35,167 nt of DNA, taken from Burkholderia sp. Ax-1719. GTDB lineage: Bacteria; Pseudomonadota; Gammaproteobacteria; Burkholderiales; Burkholderiaceae. Positions 1 to 7,975 of this stretch are shown in pieces. Each line of letters opens with the position of its first letter. Within the stretch, counting starts at the first letter, position 1. The notes below the pieces were generated by a model. The model worked only from the letters and a program-made list of their open reading frames with translations, was not told the DNA's origin and ran no database searches. The translations under genes were made by a program, and so were the position numbers. The DNA lies in the NCBI RefSeq assembly GCF_011753055.1, contig NZ_VWWJ01000046.1, positions 1-35,167 on the forward strand, read 5' to 3'.

Positions 1-681
1 CCCCATGCGGCCGCACACGCCTCGCATGGCGCCCACGCGCATGCGCCGGTCGCCGCCGCGCCGATGATCAACAACCCGCTGCTGTCGACCGAAAAGCTGA
101 TCATCGTCGGCGCATCGACGGGCGGCACCGAAGCGATCCGCGAAGTGCTGCAGCCGCTGCCGCCCGACGCGCCCGCGGTGCTGATCGCGCAGCACATGCC
201 GCCGGGTTTCACGAAGTCGTTCGCGCAGCGCCTGAACGGCCTGTGCCGCATCACCGTGAAGGAAGCGGAGCACGGCGAACGCGTGCTGCCCGGTCACGCC
301 TATATCGCGCCGGGCCACGCCCACCTGCTGCTCGCGCGCAGCGGCGCGAACTACATCGCGCACCTGTCCGACGACCCGCCGGTGAACCGGCATCGTCCGT
401 CGGTGGACGTGCTGTTCCGCTCGGCGGCGCAGCACGCGGGCAAGAACGCCATCGGCGTGATCCTGACGGGCATGGGCCGCGACGGCGCGGCGGGCCTGCT
501 GGAGATGCGCAAGGCCGGTGCCTTCACGCTGGCGCAGGACGAAGCGAGCTGCATCGTGTTCGGCATGCCGCGCGAAGCGATTGCGCTGGGCGCCGCCGAC
601 GAGATCGCCTCGCTCTCCGATATGAGCCGCCGCGTGATGACGCGACTGGCCTCGATGGGCGATCGTGTGCAGCGCGTCTAA
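1..681 (+). CDS. cheB: CheB chemotaxis methylesterase, C-terminal part (5' end outside window)
   Basis: CheB demethylates (and deamidates) glutamate side chains of chemoreceptors during adaptation, in the cytoplasm at the receptor array. The reading frame is open from base 1 without a start, so the receiver domain and much of the linker lie upstream. The first 20 or so codons are an Ala/His-rich linker, and the catalytic domain begins near base 100. The catalytic triad is visible: Ser in GASTGG (codon at 115), His in AQHMPPGFT (codon at 193) and Asp in GMGRDGAAG (codon at 481). An internal ATG at 64 is not the true start, because the frame is open upstream of it and the linker has no independent ribosome site. 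The stop codon TAA at 679-681 overlaps the -35 element of a candidate sigma-28 promoter for cheY. Confidence 0.96.
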   Translation, partial: PHAAAHASHGAHAHAPVAAAPMINNPLLSTEKLIIVGASTGGTEAIREVLQPLPPDAPAVLIAQHMPPGFTKSFAQRLNGLCRITVKEAEHGERVLPGHAYIAPGHAHLLLARSGANYIAHLSDDPPVNRHRPSVDVLFRSAAQHAGKNAIGVILTGMGRDGAAGLLEMRKAGAFTLAQDEASCIVFGMPREAIALGAADEIASLSDMSRRVMTRLASMGDRVQRV

Positions 682-705
682 AGTTATTTGCGCAAACGCC
701 GCAAA
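679..705 (+). promoter_or_regulatory. Candidate sigma-28 (FliA) promoter for cheYZ
   Basis: TAAAGTTA at 679-686, an 11-nt spacer, then GCCGCAAA at 698-705. The known FliA consensus is TAAAGTTT-N11-GCCGATAA. The -35 differs at one position and the -10 at two. It starts on the cheB stop codon and lies about 150 nt before cheY, so cheYZ could be transcribed separately from cheB. No transcription start has been measured. Confidence 0.6.
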
Positions 706-785
706 CACAGGGAGTGGCGCTTGCGCATCGATATTTCGAGAAATCGCAGGGCTCTGTAAGGGTTGTGCGATCGATCACGATTAAT

Positions 786-817
786 TTATCTGGATAGGCA
801 CCGCGCTTGTCTGGATA
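786..817 (+). repeat. Direct repeat TTRTCTGGATA, 21-nt period, in the cheY leader
   Basis: TTATCTGGATA at 786-796 and TTGTCTGGATA at 807-817 differ by one base. They are offset by 21 nt, about two helical turns, so a bound protein would meet both on the same face. They lie between the candidate sigma-28 promoter and the cheY start. Role unknown; this could be an operator or RNA-level element, or chance. Confidence 0.5.
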
Positions 818-852
818 ATTGCCCGGGTTTTAGCCTGGAGAATGGAACCGAG

Positions 853-1248
853 ATGGATAAGGGAATGAAGATTCTGGTTGTGGACGACTTTCCGACGATG
901 CGCCGGATTGTCCGCAACCTGCTCAAGGAACTGGGCTACGCGAACGTCGATGAAGCCGAAGACGGCGCAGCGGGCCTCGCGCGCCTGCGTGGCGGCAACT
1001 ACGATTTCGTGATTTCCGACTGGAACATGCCGAACCTCGACGGTCTCGCCATGCTCAAGGAAATCCGCGCCGACGCGTCGCTCACGCACCTGCCGGTGCT
1101 GATGGTGACCGCCGAGTCGAAGAAGGAAAACATCATCGCCGCCGCCCAGGCGGGCGCCAGCGGCTACGTCGTGAAGCCGTTCACGGCGGCGACGCTTGAC
1201 GAGAAGCTCAACAAGATTCTCGAAAAGATGGCGAAGACCGGGAGCTGA
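853..1248 (+). CDS. cheY: CheY chemotaxis response regulator
   Basis: CheY is a single-domain receiver protein that, when phosphorylated by CheA, binds FliM at the motor and switches rotation. It has 131 residues, the usual CheY length. Acidic residues D11 and D12 follow the first strand (ILVVDD). The phospho-acceptor is D56 in ISDWNMPN, with the switch Thr at T86 (MVTAES) and the conserved Lys at K108 (VVKPF). The start at 853 gives MDKGMKILVV and has GGAG at 837-840. Longer upstream frames are rejected because they cross the leader and lack family similarity. ATG 865 is a weaker alternative. The gene follows cheB by 171 nt and is one base from cheZ, and its FliM partner is encoded at 32658-33662. 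Confidence 0.97.
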   Translation: MDKGMKILVVDDFPTMRRIVRNLLKELGYANVDEAEDGAAGLARLRGGNYDFVISDWNMPNLDGLAMLKEIRADASLTHLPVLMVTAESKKENIIAAAQAGASGYVVKPFTAATLDEKLNKILEKMAKTGS

Positions 1249-1249
1249 C

Positions 1250-1960
1250 GTGAACGAGCCCATTGATGCGTCCGCGCAGGACGACGCCGGCGAATCGGGC
1301 GAGTTCGCGACGGACCGCATTCTCGCGCGCATCGGCCAGCTGACGCGCACGCTGCGCGACTCGATGCGCGAGCTTGGTCTCGACAAGCACGTGGAGCGCG
1401 CCGCCGAAGCGGTGCCCGACGCGCGCGACCGGCTGCGCTATGTCGCCGACATGACCGAGCAGGCGGCCGTGCGCGTGCTGACCGCGATCGAACTCGCCAA
1501 GCCGATGCAGGAAAAGCTCGAAGCCGACGCGAAGGTGCTGTCGGCGCGCTGGGCGACCTGGTACGACGCACCGATCGGGCGCGAGGAAGTGCGCGCGCTG
1601 ATGGACGACACGCGACAGTTCCTCGACGTGGTGCCGCAAACGACCGCGGCGACGAACCAGCACCTGCTCGAAATCATGCTTGCGCAGGATTTCCAGGATC
1701 TGACCGGCCAGGTGATCAAGAAGATCATGGACGTGGTCTATCTGATCGAGCAGCAACTGCTGACGGTGCTGGTCGAGAACATCGCGCCCGAGCGGCGCGA
1801 ACAGTTCGCGGCCACGGCGGCGGCGCTTGCCGAGGTGCACGCGAGCACGGGCAGCCCCGAAGGTCTGCTCAATGGCCCGCAGATCAATCCGGAAGGCAAG
1901 GCCGACGTGATGCAGGACCAGGCGCAGGTCGACGACCTGCTGGCAAGCCTCGGCTTCTGA
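1250..1960 (+). CDS. cheZ: CheZ, CheY-phosphate phosphatase
   Basis: CheZ speeds dephosphorylation of CheY-P, ending the tumble signal. The start is GTG at 1250, one base after the cheY stop, with GGAG at 1241-1244 inside the cheY end. The protein has 236 residues (E. coli CheZ has 214). The catalytic segment AQDFQDLTGQVIKK contains D150 and Q154, equivalent to D143 and Q147 of E. coli by alignment of the motif. The last residues, QVDDLLASLGF, are the C-terminal helix that docks CheY and are joined to a LLNGPQ linker as in E. coli. The central part is predicted helical and matches the long four-helix-bundle hairpin of the family. No terminator is evident directly after the gene. Confidence 0.96.
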   Translation: MNEPIDASAQDDAGESGEFATDRILARIGQLTRTLRDSMRELGLDKHVERAAEAVPDARDRLRYVADMTEQAAVRVLTAIELAKPMQEKLEADAKVLSARWATWYDAPIGREEVRALMDDTRQFLDVVPQTTAATNQHLLEIMLAQDFQDLTGQVIKKIMDVVYLIEQQLLTVLVENIAPERREQFAATAAALAEVHASTGSPEGLLNGPQINPEGKADVMQDQAQVDDLLASLGF

Positions 1961-2281
1961 CGCAAAGGATGGGGTTGGGCGTCGCGTAATCCGCGGATGA
2001 AGCACGGATGATGCGCGGCGCTTAACAACCGTCGCGGCGGGCGCATTCTGGCCCTTCGGCGATCTGTCGCATGTCATGTGGGACAGGCATACTAGAGGAC
2101 GTTCGCTCATTGCCGCAGCAGGCCGCACCCACGCGCGCCGTCGCGGTGCAACGAAGCGAAGTCTGCCGTTCCCTGCCGAGCCGTCGTCCGCCCTCTTGCC
2201 GTCGCCCGCTGTCATGATCCGGGCCGCCGGGCGTCACGCCTCACGCGGAGGAACGCGCCACCGAGAGAAGGGAGGGCCGCC
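1961..2281. other. Gap between cheZ and the DUF2844 gene
   Basis: No convincing gene was found here; short frames are non-homologous and overlap one another. The segment holds a CATACT hexamer at 2088-2093 that could be a -10 box, but no good -35 is seen 16-18 nt upstream. At its end lies a strong ribosome site, AGGGAGG at about 2268-2274, for the downstream TTG start. The promoter for the DUF2844/DUF3443 pair is therefore probably here but not precisely placed. Confidence 0.4.
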
Positions 2282-2884
2282 TTGAATCCGCAACGATCGA
2301 CCACTGAGTCAGGCGCGACGGGAACACCCGTCGGCACATCTGTTTTATCCACTCCGTTATTCAAGCATGCGGCATCGCGCTTCGCTTTCGCCGCTCTATG
2401 CGCAATGGGTATGTTGACCGGCTCGCAACCGGCCAGCGCCGCGCTTGGCGCTGCGCCCATGACCACGCCGTCCGGTGCGAGCGTCAACACCACGTCCGGG
2501 GCCGCGTCCTCCGTGGCGCGTCAGGCTGCCCAGAGCACCTCGTCCGGCACCTCATCGTCGAGCACTTCCGCCGCCTACACCGTGCGCGAGACCACACTCG
2601 CCAACGGCACGGCCGTGCGCGAGTATCTTTCGAGCGCCGGTACGGTGTTCGCGGTCGCCTGGAGCGGGCCGCAGATGCCCGACCTTTCCACGCTGCTCGG
2701 CACCTACTTCCCGCAGTACGTCGCGGGCGTGCAGGCGAGCCGCGCGAAGGGCGTGCGCGGGCCGGGCGCGGTCGAGAACAGCGCAGTCGTCGTGCATTCG
2801 GGCGGCCATATGGGCGCCTTCTCGGGTCAGGCGTGGCTGCCGTCGGCGTTGCCGTCGGGCTTCAGCACGTCTGACATCCAATGA
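2282..2884 (+). CDS. DUF2844 family exported protein
   Basis: A 200-residue protein of the DUF2844 family, common in Burkholderiaceae, of unknown function. A TTG start at 2282 is supported by AGGGAGG about 8 nt upstream; an in-frame ATG at 2405 would remove most of the signal peptide. The N-terminus has a hydrophobic stretch (FAFAALCAMGMLTG) ending in ASA before ALGAAP, which looks like a Sec signal peptide and cleavage site. A Ser/Thr/Ala-rich spacer follows, then the conserved part with TVFAVAWSGPQMPDL, LLGTYFPQYV and SGGHMGAFSGQAWLP. The stop overlaps ATGA at 2881, so it is translationally linked to the DUF3443 gene. Family assignment is from recall of these motifs; no biochemical role is claimed. 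Confidence 0.85.
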   Translation: MNPQRSTTESGATGTPVGTSVLSTPLFKHAASRFAFAALCAMGMLTGSQPASAALGAAPMTTPSGASVNTTSGAASSVARQAAQSTSSGTSSSSTSAAYTVRETTLANGTAVREYLSSAGTVFAVAWSGPQMPDLSTLLGTYFPQYVAGVQASRAKGVRGPGAVENSAVVVHSGGHMGAFSGQAWLPSALPSGFSTSDIQ

Positions 2885-2901
2885 CGAACGGGAGGCGACG
2901 C

Positions 2902-4206
2902 GTGTTCAACTACAGATTCCTCAACGCCCTCGTTCGCGAGAAGCGCAGCTTCGTGCTCGCGCTGATGTTCTCCCTGACGGCGGGTCTGGCCGCATGCGGC
3001 GGCGGTGGCGGCAGTTCCAGCTCCAGTAGCAGCGGTTCGAGCAGTTCGGGCAGCAGCAGCGATACCTCGTCGCTGCCCGCCGGCCCCACCCAGCAGCCGA
3101 TCGCCGCGACCTCCGCCAACACCGTCGCCGTGACGGTCAACAGCGGCGTCACCAACTCGATGCCGAACATTCCCACCGTCAGCGTGACGGTCTGCGTGGC
3201 GAACAGCACCACCTGCCAGACCATCGCCAACGTCCAGGTGGATACCGGCTCGTACGGTCTGCGCATCCTCAATTCGGCGCTCAGCAGCACCATGCAGAGC
3301 GCGCTGCCGAAGGTCACCTCGGGCACCAGCACGCTGGCCGAATGCACGGCGTTCGCGGACGGCTACACCTGGGGCACGGTGCGCACCGCCGACGTCAAGC
3401 TCAGCGGCGAAACGGCCAGCGCCATCCCGATCCAGGTGATCGGCGACCTCGCCACCTCCACGGTGCCGCAGGCCTGCGCGAACATCGGCGCGGCGCAGAA
3501 CACCACTTCGGCGCTGGGGGCCAATGGCATTCTGGGTATCGGCGTCGCGCCGTGGGACTGCGGCGCCAACTGCGTGACGGTGACGAACAGCAACTACTTC
3601 GCCTGCCCGAACGGCACCAACTGCAGCCAGACGGCGGTGGCGCTCAAGCAGCAGGTGGCCAATCCGGTTGCGCACTTCACCACCGACAACAACGGCGTGA
3701 TCCTGCAGATGCCGCCCGTTTCCAACAGCGGCCAGGCCACGGCCACGGGCACGCTGGTGTTCGGTATCGGCACGCAGTCGAACAACGTGATGTCGGCCTC
3801 GCAGCGCTTCACTACCAACGCCTGGGGCGACCTCTCGACGACCTTCAACAGCCGCTCGCTGACGGCGTTCCTGGATTCGGGCTCGAACGGCATTTTCTTC
3901 GCCGATAGCGCCATCACCCAGTGCGGCGGCGATCTCGGCGCGTTCTACTGCCCGTCCACGGGGCTGACTTTCACCACCACGCTGGTCGACCAGAACAACG
4001 ACTCGGGCAGCATCAGCTTCAACGTGGCGAACGCCTCGACGCTGCTCGGCAACACCAGCTTCTTCGCCTTCAACGACCTGGCGGGGCAGTTCGGTTCCAA
4101 TTCGAGCCTCGATCTCGGCCTGCCGTTCTTCTACGGCCGCTACGTCTATTACGGGATCGATCAGACCGGCACTGGCGGCACGCAGGCGCCTTACGTCGCG
4201 TTCTGA
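2902..4206 (+). CDS. DUF3443 family lipoprotein with two aspartic-protease-like motifs
   Basis: About 434 residues. GTG 2902 is preferred because GGAGG at 2891-2895 lies 6 nt before it. ATG 2881, overlapping the DUF2844 stop as ATGA, is the alternative and adds seven residues. A signal peptide ends in a lipobox, LAAC, with Cys32 the likely lipidated residue. A Gly run and a Ser-rich tether follow, consistent with an outer-membrane or surface-tethered protein. The folded part holds VDTGSYGLRI (Asp114) and LDSGSNGIFF (Asp325). This is the duplicated hydrophobic-D-T/S-G pattern of bilobal pepsin-like proteases. Several cysteine pairs suggest disulphides. DUF3443 has no established function known to me; protease activity is inference only. 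It forms a two-gene unit with the DUF2844 gene. Confidence 0.85.
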   Translation: MFNYRFLNALVREKRSFVLALMFSLTAGLAACGGGGGSSSSSSSGSSSSGSSSDTSSLPAGPTQQPIAATSANTVAVTVNSGVTNSMPNIPTVSVTVCVANSTTCQTIANVQVDTGSYGLRILNSALSSTMQSALPKVTSGTSTLAECTAFADGYTWGTVRTADVKLSGETASAIPIQVIGDLATSTVPQACANIGAAQNTTSALGANGILGIGVAPWDCGANCVTVTNSNYFACPNGTNCSQTAVALKQQVANPVAHFTTDNNGVILQMPPVSNSGQATATGTLVFGIGTQSNNVMSASQRFTTNAWGDLSTTFNSRSLTAFLDSGSNGIFFADSAITQCGGDLGAFYCPSTGLTFTTTLVDQNNDSGSISFNVANASTLLGNTSFFAFNDLAGQFGSNSSLDLGLPFFYGRYVYYGIDQTGTGGTQAPYVAF

Positions 4207-4217
4207 TCGGCAGCCTG

Positions 4218-4246
4218 GGAGCTTGAAGCGCAACGCTTCAAGCTCC
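4218..4246 (+). terminator. Strong hairpin after the DUF3443 gene
   Basis: A perfect 13-bp stem (4218-4230 with 4234-4246) around a 3-nt CAA loop begins 12 nt after the stop codon. The following bases, TGATTCCT, contain only a weak T-run, so it may work as an imperfect intrinsic terminator or as a 3' stabilising hairpin. It separates the DUF pair from flhB. Confidence 0.65.
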
Positions 4247-4310
4247 TGATTCCTCGCTCAAAACCTGTCCCCGTTTTCTTCCTGCGCATTTCCGCGCGCA
4301 CCCATCCGGT

Positions 4311-4337
4311 GAAATACCCGGGTTTCCCTGTCCTACT
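4311..4337 (+). promoter_or_regulatory. Weak candidate FlhDC-type box upstream of flhB
   Basis: AATAC at 4313-4317, 15 nt, then CTACT at 4333-4337. The layout matches the stronger boxes at 15517-15544 and 34335-34360, but both half-sites deviate from AATAG/CTATT. It is the best such candidate in the 240-nt flhB leader. Low confidence. Confidence 0.25.
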
Positions 4338-4445
4338 CCGTCAATCGCTGCTTGCCCCTGAAGGCAATAATCGCTCTCACTGAAAAAGGGCGTACGCCGT
4401 CACCACCTGGGTGGCGGGCTGCGTGCGCCGCCGACCGGAGCATCT

Positions 4446-5744
4446 GTGGCAGAGGACAGCGACCTCGAAAAAACCGAATCAGCCACTCCCAAGCGCCTCG
4501 AAAAGGCGCGGGAGGAGGGGCAGATTGCGCGTTCGCGGGAGCTTTCCACGTTTGCGCTGCTATCGGCGGGTTGTTTTGGCGCCTGGCTGATGTCGGACAC
4601 CATCGGTGGCCATTTGCTGGCGATGCTGCGCGGCGCATTGACGTTCGATCACGCCAGCGCTTTCGAAACCAAACGCATGCTTACCGGCGCAGGCGTCGCC
4701 GCGCGCGAAGGCATTTTCGCGGTGCTGCCCGTGCTCGCGCTGACCGGCGCCGCCGCGCTGCTCGCACCGCTGGCGCTGGGCGGCTGGCTGTTCTCGACCA
4801 AGTCGATCGGCGTGAAGTTCGACCGCCTCAATCCGATGACGGGCCTCGGACGCATCTTTTCCCTGAACGGGCCGGTGCAGTTGGGCATGTCGATGGTGAA
4901 GACGCTGCTGGTGGGCGCGATCGGCGGCTCGGCGCTGTGGAATCATCGCGAGGAAATTCTGGGTCTGGGCATGCAGCCCGCGCCGCGCGCCTTCGCCGAT
5001 GCCTTTCACCTGATCGTGGTGTGCTGCGGCATGACGGTCGCGGGCATGTTCCTGCTGGCCGCCATCGACGTGCCGTATCAGCTCTGGTCGTATCACCGCA
5101 AGCTGCGCATGACGAAGGAAGAAGTGAAGCGCGAGCACCGCGAAAACGAAGGCGATCCGCACGTGAAAGGCCGCATTCGCCAGCAGCAGCGCGCCATGGC
5201 GCGCCGCCGCATGATGGCGCAGGTGCCCAAGGCCGACGTGGTGGTGACCAACCCGACGCACTTCGCCGTGGCGCTGCAATACGCCGATGGCGAAATGCGC
5301 GCACCGAAGGTGGTCGCCAAGGGCGTGAACCTGGTGGCGGCGCGTATCCGCGAAATCGCCACTGAGAACAACATTCCGCTGCTCGAAGCGCCGCCGCTGG
5401 CCCGCGCGCTCTATCACAACGTCGATCTGAACCGCGAAATTCCCGGCCCGCTCTACGGCGCGGTCGCGCAGGTGCTCGCGTGGGTCTATCAGCTCAAGCG
5501 TTTCCGCGAACATGGCGGCGATGTGCCGATGGCGCCGACCGACCTGGACGTGCCGCCCGAACTCGACAAGGGCGGCGTGAGCGACGAGGACGCCGCCGAG
5601 GAAGCCGACGAAACGCTGTCGCCGGAAGACGGCGCGGCAACTAACACGGCTGCCGCAGCGAATGCCGCGAATGCAGCACCGAATCAAGCAAGCACCGCAG
5701 GTCGCGCCGACACCGCGCGCGACGGCAATGAAGGAGCAACGTAA
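4446..5744 (+). CDS. flhB: FlhB, flagellar export gate and substrate-specificity switch
   Basis: FlhB is an inner-membrane component of the flagellar type III export gate that switches export from hook to filament substrates. The GTG start gives the typical N-terminus AEDSDLEKTESATPKR with KAREEGQIARS. Four hydrophobic segments lie in roughly residues 30-215, followed by the cytoplasmic domain. The self-cleavage motif NPTH is intact at N269-P270-T271-H272. The protein has 432 residues against about 380 in E. coli. The difference is an acidic then Ala/Asn/Thr-rich C-terminal tail after the conserved domain. Its stop shares one base with the flhA start (TAATG), so the two are translationally coupled. 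It opens the flhBA operon, with the candidate activator box about 110 nt upstream. Confidence 0.97.
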   Translation: MAEDSDLEKTESATPKRLEKAREEGQIARSRELSTFALLSAGCFGAWLMSDTIGGHLLAMLRGALTFDHASAFETKRMLTGAGVAAREGIFAVLPVLALTGAAALLAPLALGGWLFSTKSIGVKFDRLNPMTGLGRIFSLNGPVQLGMSMVKTLLVGAIGGSALWNHREEILGLGMQPAPRAFADAFHLIVVCCGMTVAGMFLLAAIDVPYQLWSYHRKLRMTKEEVKREHRENEGDPHVKGRIRQQQRAMARRRMMAQVPKADVVVTNPTHFAVALQYADGEMRAPKVVAKGVNLVAARIREIATENNIPLLEAPPLARALYHNVDLNREIPGPLYGAVAQVLAWVYQLKRFREHGGDVPMAPTDLDVPPELDKGGVSDEDAAEEADETLSPEDGAATNTAAAANAANAAPNQASTAGRADTARDGNEGAT

Positions 5745-7843
5745 TGAACGCCCGCACCGGTTTCCTCGCGCGGCGCCCAGAGATGCTGCAAAGCACGAAT
5801 CTGCGCGCACTCGCCGGGCCGATCCTGATCTGCATGATCCTCGGCATGATGATCCTGCCGTTGCCGCCGTTCCTGCTGGATCTGCTGTTTACCTTCAACA
5901 TCGCGCTTTCGGTGATGGTGCTGCTGGTCAGCATGTACACCATGAAGCCGCTCGACTTCGCCGCGTTCCCGAGCGTGCTGCTGTTCTCCACGCTGCTGCG
6001 CCTGTCGCTGAACGTGGCCTCCACGCGTATCGTGCTGCTCGAAGGCCACACCGGCCCCGACGCCGCCGGCAAGGTGATCGAGTCGTTCGGTCACTTCCTC
6101 GTGGGCGGCAACTTCGCCGTGGGTATCGTGGTGTTCGTGATCCTGATGGTCATCAACTTCATGGTGATCACCAAGGGCGCGGGGCGTATCGCGGAAGTGT
6201 CCGCGCGCTTCACGCTCGACGCGATGCCCGGCAAGCAGATGGCGATCGACGCCGACCTCAACGCTGGTCTCATCAACGAAGAAGCCGCCCGCAAGCGCCG
6301 TACGGAAATCGCCCAGGAAGCCGAGTTCTACGGCTCCATGGACGGCGCCAGCAAGTTCGTGCGCGGCGATGCGATCGCCGGTCTCTTGATCATGGCGATC
6401 AACATCATCGGCGGCCTGATCGTGGGCGTGGTGCAGCACGGCATGGCGTTTGGCGCGGCGGGCGAGACCTACACGCTGCTGACCATCGGTGACGGCCTCG
6501 TTGCGCAGATTCCGTCGCTGGTGATTTCGACGGCCGCCGGTGTGATCGTGTCGCGCGTGGCGACCAACGAAGACATCGGCACGCAGCTGACGGGCCAGCT
6601 CTTCACCAACCCGCGCGTGCTGATGATCACCGGCTCGATCATCCTGATGATGGGCCTGATTCCGGGCATGCCGCACTTCGCGTTCTTGCTGCTGGGCGGC
6701 GGCGCGATCCAGCTTGGCCGCGTGATGAAGAAGAACGCCGAGGCGAAAAAGGCGAGCGCCGTGCTGGCGGACGTGCTGCCCGCCGCCGCCGCGCCGGTCG
6801 AGAACACCGAAGCGAGCTGGGACGACGTGGCGCTCATCGACACGCTGGGCCTGGAAGTGGGCTACCGCATCATTCCGCTGGTCGACAAGAACACCGACGG
6901 CGAACTGCTCAAGCGCATCAAGAGCATCCGCAAGAAGTTCGCCCAGGAAATCGGCTTTTTGCCGCCGGTTATCCATATCCGCGACAACCTGGAATTGCGT
7001 CCGAATGCGTATCGCATCACGCTCAAGGGCGTGGAAGTGGGCTCGGGCGAGGCGTATCCGGGCCAGTGGCTGGCGATCAATCCGGGCCAGGTGAGCGCGG
7101 TGCTGCCAGGCACGCCGACCACTGACCCTGCGTTCGGCCTGCCGGCGATCTGGATCGATTCGAACATGCGCGAACAGGCGCAGGTGTTCGGCTACACGGT
7201 GGTCGATTCGAGCACGGTGGTGGCGACCCATCTGAATCACCTCGTGGTGACGCACGCCGCCGAACTGCTCGGCCGCCGCGAAGTGCAGGCGCTGCTGGAG
7301 CGCGTGCAGAAAGACACGCCTTCGCTGGTCGACGATCTGGTGCCGAAGATCATGCAGGTCACCACGCTGCAGAAGGTGCTGCAGAACCTGCTGGAAGAAG
7401 GCGTGCCGATCCGCGACATGCGCACGATCATGGAATCGCTCGCCGAGCACGCGCCGCGCGTGCCCGACGCGCACGACCTCACGGCGGCGGTGCGCATCTC
7501 GCTGGGCCGCGCGATCACGCAGCAGTGGTTCCCGGGCAACGGCGATATGCAGGTGATGGGGCTCGACGCCAATCTGGAGCGCGTGCTGTCGCAGACGCTG
7601 ACCTCAGGGCCGAATCCGGGGCTGGAGCCGGGCCTCGCGCATACGCTGCTCACGCAGACCGAAATGGCGATGGGCCGTCAGCAGGTGCTGGGTCTGGCGC
7701 CGGTGCTGCTGGTGCAGCATGCGCTGCGGCCGATGCTTTCGCGCTTCCTGCGCCGCAGCCTGCCGCAGCTCAAGGTGCTGTCGTACGCGGAAGTGCCGGA
7801 TACGCGCAATGTGAAGGTGGTGAATGTGGTGGGGGTGGGTTGA
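5744..7843 (+). CDS. flhA: FlhA, flagellar export gate protein
   Basis: FlhA forms the nonameric ring of the export gate and its cytoplasmic domain docks chaperone-substrate complexes. It has 699 residues, the normal length. The N-terminal half has about eight membrane segments. The cytoplasmic loop between them carries the FHIPEP signature (RIAEVSARFTLDAMPGKQMA). The C-terminal half is the soluble FlhA-C domain starting near residue 360. The start is set by AAGGAG at 5731-5736 and the one-base overlap with flhB. In many relatives flhF follows directly. Here about 1.04 kb carrying a terminator, a gene fragment and a toxin-antitoxin pair separates them. Confidence 0.97.
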   Translation: MNARTGFLARRPEMLQSTNLRALAGPILICMILGMMILPLPPFLLDLLFTFNIALSVMVLLVSMYTMKPLDFAAFPSVLLFSTLLRLSLNVASTRIVLLEGHTGPDAAGKVIESFGHFLVGGNFAVGIVVFVILMVINFMVITKGAGRIAEVSARFTLDAMPGKQMAIDADLNAGLINEEAARKRRTEIAQEAEFYGSMDGASKFVRGDAIAGLLIMAINIIGGLIVGVVQHGMAFGAAGETYTLLTIGDGLVAQIPSLVISTAAGVIVSRVATNEDIGTQLTGQLFTNPRVLMITGSIILMMGLIPGMPHFAFLLLGGGAIQLGRVMKKNAEAKKASAVLADVLPAAAAPVENTEASWDDVALIDTLGLEVGYRIIPLVDKNTDGELLKRIKSIRKKFAQEIGFLPPVIHIRDNLELRPNAYRITLKGVEVGSGEAYPGQWLAINPGQVSAVLPGTPTTDPAFGLPAIWIDSNMREQAQVFGYTVVDSSTVVATHLNHLVVTHAAELLGRREVQALLERVQKDTPSLVDDLVPKIMQVTTLQKVLQNLLEEGVPIRDMRTIMESLAEHAPRVPDAHDLTAAVRISLGRAITQQWFPGNGDMQVMGLDANLERVLSQTLTSGPNPGLEPGLAHTLLTQTEMAMGRQQVLGLAPVLLVQHALRPMLSRFLRRSLPQLKVLSYAEVPDTRNVKVVNVVGVG

Positions 7844-7871
7844 GGGAAGTGAGAGCAGGCGCCGGACCGGA

Positions 7872-7961
7872 TTGATGCTCGGTACTGAGTGTGCCTTTCC
7901 GGAGTGCCGCCAGGTCTTCGAATCCTTGCTGTAATGCGTCGAACAGGCGTGGCTTTTTCAA
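7872..7961 (-). pseudogene. Fragment of an HTH-type antitoxin gene (HigA-like N-terminus)
   Basis: On the minus strand, TTG at 7961 preceded by GGGGAG starts about 30 codons beginning KKPRLFDALQQGFEDLAAL. This resembles the conserved N-terminal helix of short XRE-family antitoxins (pattern K-R-x-L-F-x-E-L-x-E-G-F-x-A-L). The DNA-binding domain that should follow is absent. The frame instead reads into low-complexity sequence antisense to the flhA end. It starts about 40 nt downstream of the RelE stop, on the same strand. It appears to be a truncated remnant of a second toxin-antitoxin gene; resemblance is from recall and short. Confidence 0.45.
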
Positions 7962-7975
7962 TTTGCGCTCCCCGG

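Noticed and set aside
733..744. ATTTC-GA-GAAAT palindrome upstream of cheY
   Set aside because: Short arms and no second copy seen elsewhere in the window; easily a chance occurrence.
2065..2093. Sigma-70 promoter for the DUF2844 gene
   Set aside because: CATACT is a fair -10 but the hexamers 17-18 nt upstream match TTGACA poorly; mentioned only in the gap description.
3001..3070. Gly/Ser-rich repeat at the start of the DUF3443 protein as a mobile or phase-variable repeat
   Set aside because: Codons are mixed rather than a pure simple repeat, and Gly/Ser linkers after a lipidated Cys are common tethers.
5684..7474. A 596-codon open frame antisense to flhA
   Set aside because: Same explanation: a GC-driven shadow of a well-supported gene, rich in His, Asp and Arg and without family similarity.
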